NCBI GenBank assembly: GCA_964343305.1
Contig: CAYFJO010000436.1
Coordinates: 1-8,987, forward strand
DNA length: 8,987 bases
Origin: CAYFJO01 sp964343305
Lineage (GTDB): Bacteria > Planctomycetota > Planctomycetia > Pirellulales > Pirellulaceae
Reading direction: 5' to 3'
Shown: piece by piece, positions 5,496 to 8,987 of the stretch
Layout: every line of letters begins with the position of its first letter
Position numbering within the stretch: the first letter of the stretch is position 1
Notes under the pieces: generated by a model
What the model saw: the letters and a program-made list of their open reading frames with translations, nothing else
Databases searched by the model: none
Told to the model about the DNA's origin: nothing
Position numbers and translations under genes: made by a program

Positions 5496-6494
5496 ATGCG
5501 AAAAAGATGTGTCGTTCTACTCTCCGGCGGCCTCGACAGCATGCTGGCGATCCGCATCATGCAGGAGCAGGACATTGAAGTCGAAGCGCTGAATTTCAAG
5601 ACGGTGTTCACGTGCTGTCAGGACACGTCGGCACAGGCCGCTCATGACCTGGGCGTGCGATTAACGGTCATTGGGCAAGAGGACGACTACTTGGACCTGA
5701 TCAAGCGTCCCAAATTCGGACGAGGCAAAGGAGCGAATCCTTGTGTCGACTGCCGGATTTACATATTCGACAAGGCCAAGCATTTCATGGACCAGGTGGG
5801 CGCTCAGTTCATGGCCAGCGGCGAAGTAGTTGGGCAGCGTCCGATGAGTCAAAAGAAGCGCGATCTTGAGATCATTTCGCACCACTCCGACTGCGAAGAC
5901 ATTTTACTGCGTCCGCTATCGGCCAAGCTTCTGCGGCCCACGAAACCGGAACGGGATGGATTGGTCGACCGTGAGAGACTCTACGACATCGAGGGCCGAA
6001 GCCGAAAAGTATTGATCGAGTTGGCCAAGAAGTACGGCCTGAAAAACATCCCAACACCGTCCACGGGGTGCTCGCTTACCGAGCCGCAGTTTTCCAAGAC
6101 CGTGTTTGACCTGATCCAGATCAAGCCGGACAGCCGCCGTTGGGACTTTGAGTCGCTGAACGTGGCGCGGCATTTTCGTTTCGATGAGAACACGAAAATT
6201 CTGGTGGGGCGAAATCATGCCGAAAACACGCAACTTGAATACTTGCACAAACTACCGGATGCGGCCAGCACGGCAATCGTGCAGCCAGGAAACTTCACCG
6301 GGCCAATCGGCCTGATCGTCGGACCGTCCGACGATGCACCGATTTCGTTTGCGGCGGGACTGTTAGCACGTTATTCCAAGAACGCGGATGCCGATGATGT
6401 GTACGTCGAAGTGAACGACGAATCGGGCGTGCGGATCGTAAAGGCGAAACTGACCCGCGATGTCAAGGACGCTCGGACTCTGGCATCGGCATAG
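5496..6494 (+). CDS. ThiI/MnmA-like PP-loop tRNA thiolation protein with C-terminal NFACT-R-like domain
   Basis: This 332-residue adenine-nucleotide alpha-hydrolase-type enzyme is predicted to adenylate a tRNA uridine and help insert sulfur. The PP-loop ATP motif SGGLDS is at 10-15. Three possible sulfur-handling cysteines stand out: C83 and C86 in NPCVDCR and C192 in STGCSLTEP. A CC pair is at 40-41. The core resembles the thiouridylase domain of ThiI/MnmA, including FMASGEVVGQRPMSQ and LLRPLSAKLL. There is no THUMP or rhodanese domain as in ThiI. The C-terminal ~110 residues (about 222-325: ARHFRFDENTKILVGRNHAEN, later PGNFTGPIGLIVG) resemble the NFACT-R type RNA-binding domain linked to such enzymes. 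The position modified (s2U34, s4U8 or another) is not determinable. ATG 5496 is preceded by only a partial Shine-Dalgarno (GAGAGA). It probably shares a transcript with rnc and ends 13 bases from the convergent vWA gene. Confidence 0.82.
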   Translation: MRKRCVVLLSGGLDSMLAIRIMQEQDIEVEALNFKTVFTCCQDTSAQAAHDLGVRLTVIGQEDDYLDLIKRPKFGRGKGANPCVDCRIYIFDKAKHFMDQVGAQFMASGEVVGQRPMSQKKRDLEIISHHSDCEDILLRPLSAKLLRPTKPERDGLVDRERLYDIEGRSRKVLIELAKKYGLKNIPTPSTGCSLTEPQFSKTVFDLIQIKPDSRRWDFESLNVARHFRFDENTKILVGRNHAENTQLEYLHKLPDAASTAIVQPGNFTGPIGLIVGPSDDAPISFAAGLLARYSKNADADDVYVEVNDESGVRIVKAKLTRDVKDARTLASA

Positions 6495-6507
6495 CGGGTC
6501 TTGTTTC

Positions 6508-7542
6508 CTATTGAACGAGCGTGGGTCTCGTCAATCCGCTGCCGATTTGGCGGAACAGTTCTTCCAAGGCGGAGTAATCTCCGTCCTGGATGTGGTGATA
6601 GGTGCCGCCCGTTGTGTCGGCGACGTCTTCCATGGCTCCTCCCGAAGCATTGCTGCCTAGTGTGACGGTGTGGATCGTGATGTTTTCGTCCTTGGCGACG
6701 TCTGCGTAATGCTCGATCGAGTTCCACGGGTCCGTTCCCGGCGGTTCGGTGCGATTGGCTCGTCCATCGGTCAGCAATACCATCACTTTGTTGGCCCCCG
6801 AGCGTGGGCTGTTTTGGTGTTCTTCGATCCCAGCTCGCATGCCGCCCGCGATGTTGGTGTAGCCACCGGTCCGCAAGTTGTCAATGATGTCCCTGGTTTC
6901 ATCGAAGTCATAATCCAGACCCGTTTCCAACCAGCCCTGCTGATTGTAGAGCGCCAAACCGGCCCGGCTGTTCGAACCGAGAGTGTCCAACAGCACGTTG
7001 GCCGCGCCTTTGGTGTATCGCATCCGATTGTTACTCCGCATGGATCCGGAACGGTCGATCACAAGTTGGACGTCTTGTGGCCCGCCGATCTGCGAGGCAA
7101 CGATCGCTTCCGCAGTTGCGTTGTAATCCGTTCGACCAAGTACGGGCGCGAAATAAAAGCGGTTGTCTGTTGTCTCGACGAAGACGCGAATCGCGTGGGA
7201 TTCATCCAACGGCGCTGACTGAAACTGACGATTTTCCGAATCCCAAGTCCCTGTTTGGATGCGTAGATTTCTCCTCCCCAACGCACTGACATCGACTCCG
7301 TTTGCGGTGAGATAGTATTCAACCGCGTCCTTGATTTCTCTTCGATTGCCACCGCTGACAAGCACATCGCTTCCCGCGAGGCTTGCCGCGTCCACGGCTC
7401 TTTGAATGTTTGTCCGATGGACCATAATCATACCGAGATCGATGGCAAAGGCGACCATTCCGACCATAACAACCATGAGAATCGCCGCCAAAACCGCAAT
7501 CGCGCCGCGGCGGGCAGCTTGTTGTGGATGCTTACGTGACAT
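6508..7542 (-). CDS. TadE/G-like membrane protein with von Willebrand factor A domain
   Basis: The 344-residue product starts with a prepilin-like Tad segment: basic AARRG, then a single transmembrane helix at about 14-36 (AIAVLAAILMVVMVGMVAFA), then DLGMIMVHRTNIQRAVDAASLAG, the hallmark of TadE/TadG-like N-termini. A vWA domain covers about 155-335. Its metal-ion-dependent adhesion site is complete: D163-x-S165-x-S167 in DRSGSM, T229 in GGYTNIAGG and D259 in LLTDGRAN. The protein is probably anchored by the N-terminal helix with the vWA domain outside the cytoplasm, where it may bind a protein or surface ligand. In other bacteria TadG-type proteins act in Flp pilus assembly, but no other tad gene is visible here, so a pilus role is only a possibility. 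ATG 7540-7542 has a good GAGGA (plus-strand 7549-7553) with a 6-base spacer. The gene lies downstream of rluD on the same strand. Confidence 0.85.
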   Translation of the reverse strand: MSRKHPQQAARRGAIAVLAAILMVVMVGMVAFAIDLGMIMVHRTNIQRAVDAASLAGSDVLVSGGNRREIKDAVEYYLTANGVDVSALGRRNLRIQTGTWDSENRQFQSAPLDESHAIRVFVETTDNRFYFAPVLGRTDYNATAEAIVASQIGGPQDVQLVIDRSGSMRSNNRMRYTKGAANVLLDTLGSNSRAGLALYNQQGWLETGLDYDFDETRDIIDNLRTGGYTNIAGGMRAGIEEHQNSPRSGANKVMVLLTDGRANRTEPPGTDPWNSIEHYADVAKDENITIHTVTLGSNASGGAMEDVADTTGGTYHHIQDGDYSALEELFRQIGSGLTRPTLVQ

Positions 7543-7782
7543 GTGGGGTCCTCACTTGTAATCTTGAATTAACCCACCTGACCACAACCGCGAACGGGCA
7601 AACAAGAACCAGCGCCAGGTGTTGGCAAGTACAATGCTCCATTGGAAACATAGCACACGCAGGCAGAACATCTTTGCTGATCGGCAAGTTTGATGGGAAA
7701 GCGAAGCCGTGGCGAGCGTCCACGACCGTCACAATCGAAATGATCGTGATCTTGAAGACGACCGACTTCTCAGCTAACACAT
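7543..7782 (-). other. Intergenic gap between rluD and the vWA gene
   Basis: These 240 bases separate two genes on the minus strand. Apart from the vWA Shine-Dalgarno sequence at 7549-7553 I find no conserved-looking frame, strong promoter box or terminator hairpin. The open frames here on both strands look like chance: the translations are not domain-like and they run into rluD or the vWA gene. The gap is long enough to hold a separate vWA promoter. Confidence 0.5.
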
Positions 7783-8769
7783 TCAACTTGCAGATTCCCG
7801 CAAGGCTGTCAAAGTGTTCGAAATGTCCGTCGGCAGAGATGCCTGAAATTCGATCGGCGCGCTCGTCGCGGGATGCTTCAGCCTGAGGCGGCGAGCATGC
7901 AATGCCTGTCGATCCAACAGCACCGTGGATGAATGACCGCTCTGACAAATCTCGTCGCGCGTGATCACCGCTCGCCCTCCATACAAACGGTCGCAAAGCA
8001 CAGGGCAACCAATGTGAGCCAAGTGAATTCGAATTTGGTGCGTGCGTCCTGTCTTGGGTAACAGCTTGACCGATGCGAATCCGTTGAATCGCTCTGTAAC
8101 TTCGTAAAACGTACGGGCGTCTCGTGACGTTTTGTGATCGGCTCGAATCGCCATCTTCTCGCGGTGATACGGGTGTACTCCAATCGATTCGTCTATCACA
8201 TCGCGGTCGCGGTCGGGGACGCCGGCAACGATGGCAAGGTATTCTTTCTCTGCCGTGCGCTGTTCGAATTGCGCCGCCAGGCGAAGGTGTGCTTCGTCTG
8301 TTTTGGCGACCACGATCACGCCGCTGGTGTCACGATCCAGTCGATGAACAATGCCTGGCCGAGTTGCCCCACCGACGCTGCTGAGTTGTTCAAAATGAAA
8401 TGCCAACGCCGCCGCCAGCGTTCCCGACCAGTGCCCCTTGGACGGATGGACAACCATGGCGGCGGGTTTGTTGACCGCGATCAAATGGTCATCTTCGTAC
8501 AAAATGTCCAGCGGGATATTTTCTGGCTGTGGACCTTCGACGGGGAAATCCGGCAAAACAATTTCAATTTGCTCGCCGACGGACAAATGATAGGCAGCTT
8601 TGGTACGCCTTCCTTGCACAGTGACACCGCCGGCATTAATGATCGTACGAATTTTCACGCGACTGAATTGCGCGAATCGACCTGCTAGAAAGGCATCCAG
8701 TCTGGTGCCCGCGTCGTCTTTAGAGACAACCAGACGCACGGGATCGGAAGAAAGGTCTTCGGACGACAT
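7783..8769 (-). CDS. rluD: RluD-type 23S rRNA pseudouridine synthase
   Basis: The product is a 328-residue RsuA/RluA-family pseudouridine synthase, which converts specific rRNA uridines to pseudouridine; RluD acts on helix 69 of 23S rRNA in E. coli. An N-terminal S4 RNA-binding domain (about 20-75) includes GTRLDAFLAGRFAQFSRVKI and GGVTVQGR. The catalytic domain (about 85-310) contains LIAVNKPAAMVVHPS, the active-site motif HRLDRDTSG with catalytic D145, and LLPKTGRTHQIRIHLAHIGCP. Length, S4 domain and motif spacing match RluD rather than the shorter RluA. The exact target (RluC and other paralogues are similar) is inferred. ATG 8767-8769 is the start; only a weak AAGG lies about 14 bases upstream. 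The next gene on this strand, the vWA gene, is 240 bases away. Confidence 0.9.
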   Translation of the reverse strand: MSSEDLSSDPVRLVVSKDDAGTRLDAFLAGRFAQFSRVKIRTIINAGGVTVQGRRTKAAYHLSVGEQIEIVLPDFPVEGPQPENIPLDILYEDDHLIAVNKPAAMVVHPSKGHWSGTLAAALAFHFEQLSSVGGATRPGIVHRLDRDTSGVIVVAKTDEAHLRLAAQFEQRTAEKEYLAIVAGVPDRDRDVIDESIGVHPYHREKMAIRADHKTSRDARTFYEVTERFNGFASVKLLPKTGRTHQIRIHLAHIGCPVLCDRLYGGRAVITRDEICQSGHSSTVLLDRQALHARRLRLKHPATSAPIEFQASLPTDISNTLTALRESAS

Positions 8770-8949
8770 TTAGTCAAGCATACCTTGGCTGGCCTGCGCA
8801 GCCTATCGATCACATCCGAGTACATGTTCGTTTATCACTCAGCACAATCTGTCGTCCCCGATAACTTTGTGTTGTGTGTTATTTTGACAACTTTGAAATC
8901 CGTTGCCCCATGTCCAGGTTGACTGCCCGATTCTTAGCCCGGATTATTC

Positions 8950-8987
8950 ATGAACCGCCGTCCAAACGACGTAATGTTCTCTGTGAA
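8950..8987 (+). CDS. Possible 5' end of a gene running off the right edge
   Basis: From ATG 8950 the frame is open to the window end and begins MNRRPNDVMFSV. Only a weak GGA (8941-8943) precedes it, with a 6-base gap. TTGACA at 8884-8889 could be a -35 box, but no good -10 follows at standard spacing. TTGACT 8919-8924 with GATTAT 8942-8947 fits a promoter but would start transcription inside the frame. The fragment is too short to identify and may not be coding. Confidence 0.25.
   Translation, partial: MNRRPNDVMFSV

Noticed and set aside
6670..7218. Plus-strand open frame of 182 codons opposite the vWA gene
   Set aside because: The vWA domain on the minus strand has every MIDAS residue and a good ribosome binding site. 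The antisense frame has no domain.
7532..8008. Minus-strand frame overlapping the 3' end of rluD and the vWA start
   Set aside because: It overlaps conserved rluD sequence in another frame and its translation is not protein-like in any recognisable way.
8134..8688. Plus-strand open frame of 184 codons opposite rluD
   Set aside because: It lies antisense to the conserved S4 and catalytic domains of RluD.
8819..8847. Possible minus-strand rluD promoter TTGTGC - 17 bases - TGTACT
   Set aside because: Only 3 and 4 of 6 consensus bases match, as expected often by chance in AT-richer intergenic DNA.
1..8987. Defence system, CRISPR array, mobile element or prophage
   Set aside because: No spaced direct repeats, transposase, integrase, restriction or toxin-antitoxin genes were seen. 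All convincing genes are housekeeping or envelope functions.

Overview
The window looks like ordinary chromosomal DNA from a bacterium, most likely a planctomycete of the Rhodopirellula/Pirellula type. This assignment is an inference. It rests on medium-GC coding, several start sites with no convincing Shine-Dalgarno sequence, housekeeping operons split by unrelated genes, and planctomycete-like proteins: a TadE/G-type protein fused to a von Willebrand A domain, a DUF922 HExxH protein and a short HtrA protease. I recognise no insertion sequence, phage gene, CRISPR array, rRNA or tRNA.

Layout, left to right. (1) Plus strand 1-922: the 3' end of thrS, a 143-nt leader with a good hairpin, then infC, which appears to start at a non-canonical ATT codon. 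The rpmI-rplT pair that often follows infC is absent. (2) Minus strand 974-4458, read right to left: an HtrA/DegP-type periplasmic serine protease, a secreted DUF922 putative zinc protease, a doubtful or decayed small membrane ORF, and a GT-B (GT4-type) glycosyltransferase. (3) Bases 4459-4718 are a divergent promoter region. On the minus strand it carries a perfect TATAAT for the protease gene, and on the plus strand a TTGACA for the next unit. (4) Plus strand 4719-6494: rnc (RNase III), then 39 bases later a ThiI/MnmA-like PP-loop tRNA-thiolation protein with a C-terminal NFACT-R-like domain. (5) Minus strand 6508-8769, read right to left: an RluD-type pseudouridine synthase, a 240-base gap, then the TadG-like/vWA membrane protein. 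(6) Bases 8770-8987 hold the rluD upstream region and possibly the first codons of a plus-strand gene running off the edge.

Functionally, five genes serve translation or RNA maturation (thrS, infC, rnc, the PP-loop protein, rluD). The HtrA and DUF922 genes suggest envelope protein quality control. The glycosyltransferase and the vWA protein are probably envelope or surface functions. I found no undescribed multi-gene system. The most notable points are the ATT start and structured leader of infC, its missing rpmI-rplT partners, the ThiI-like/NFACT-R fusion, and a possibly frameshifted small membrane gene upstream of the glycosyltransferase.
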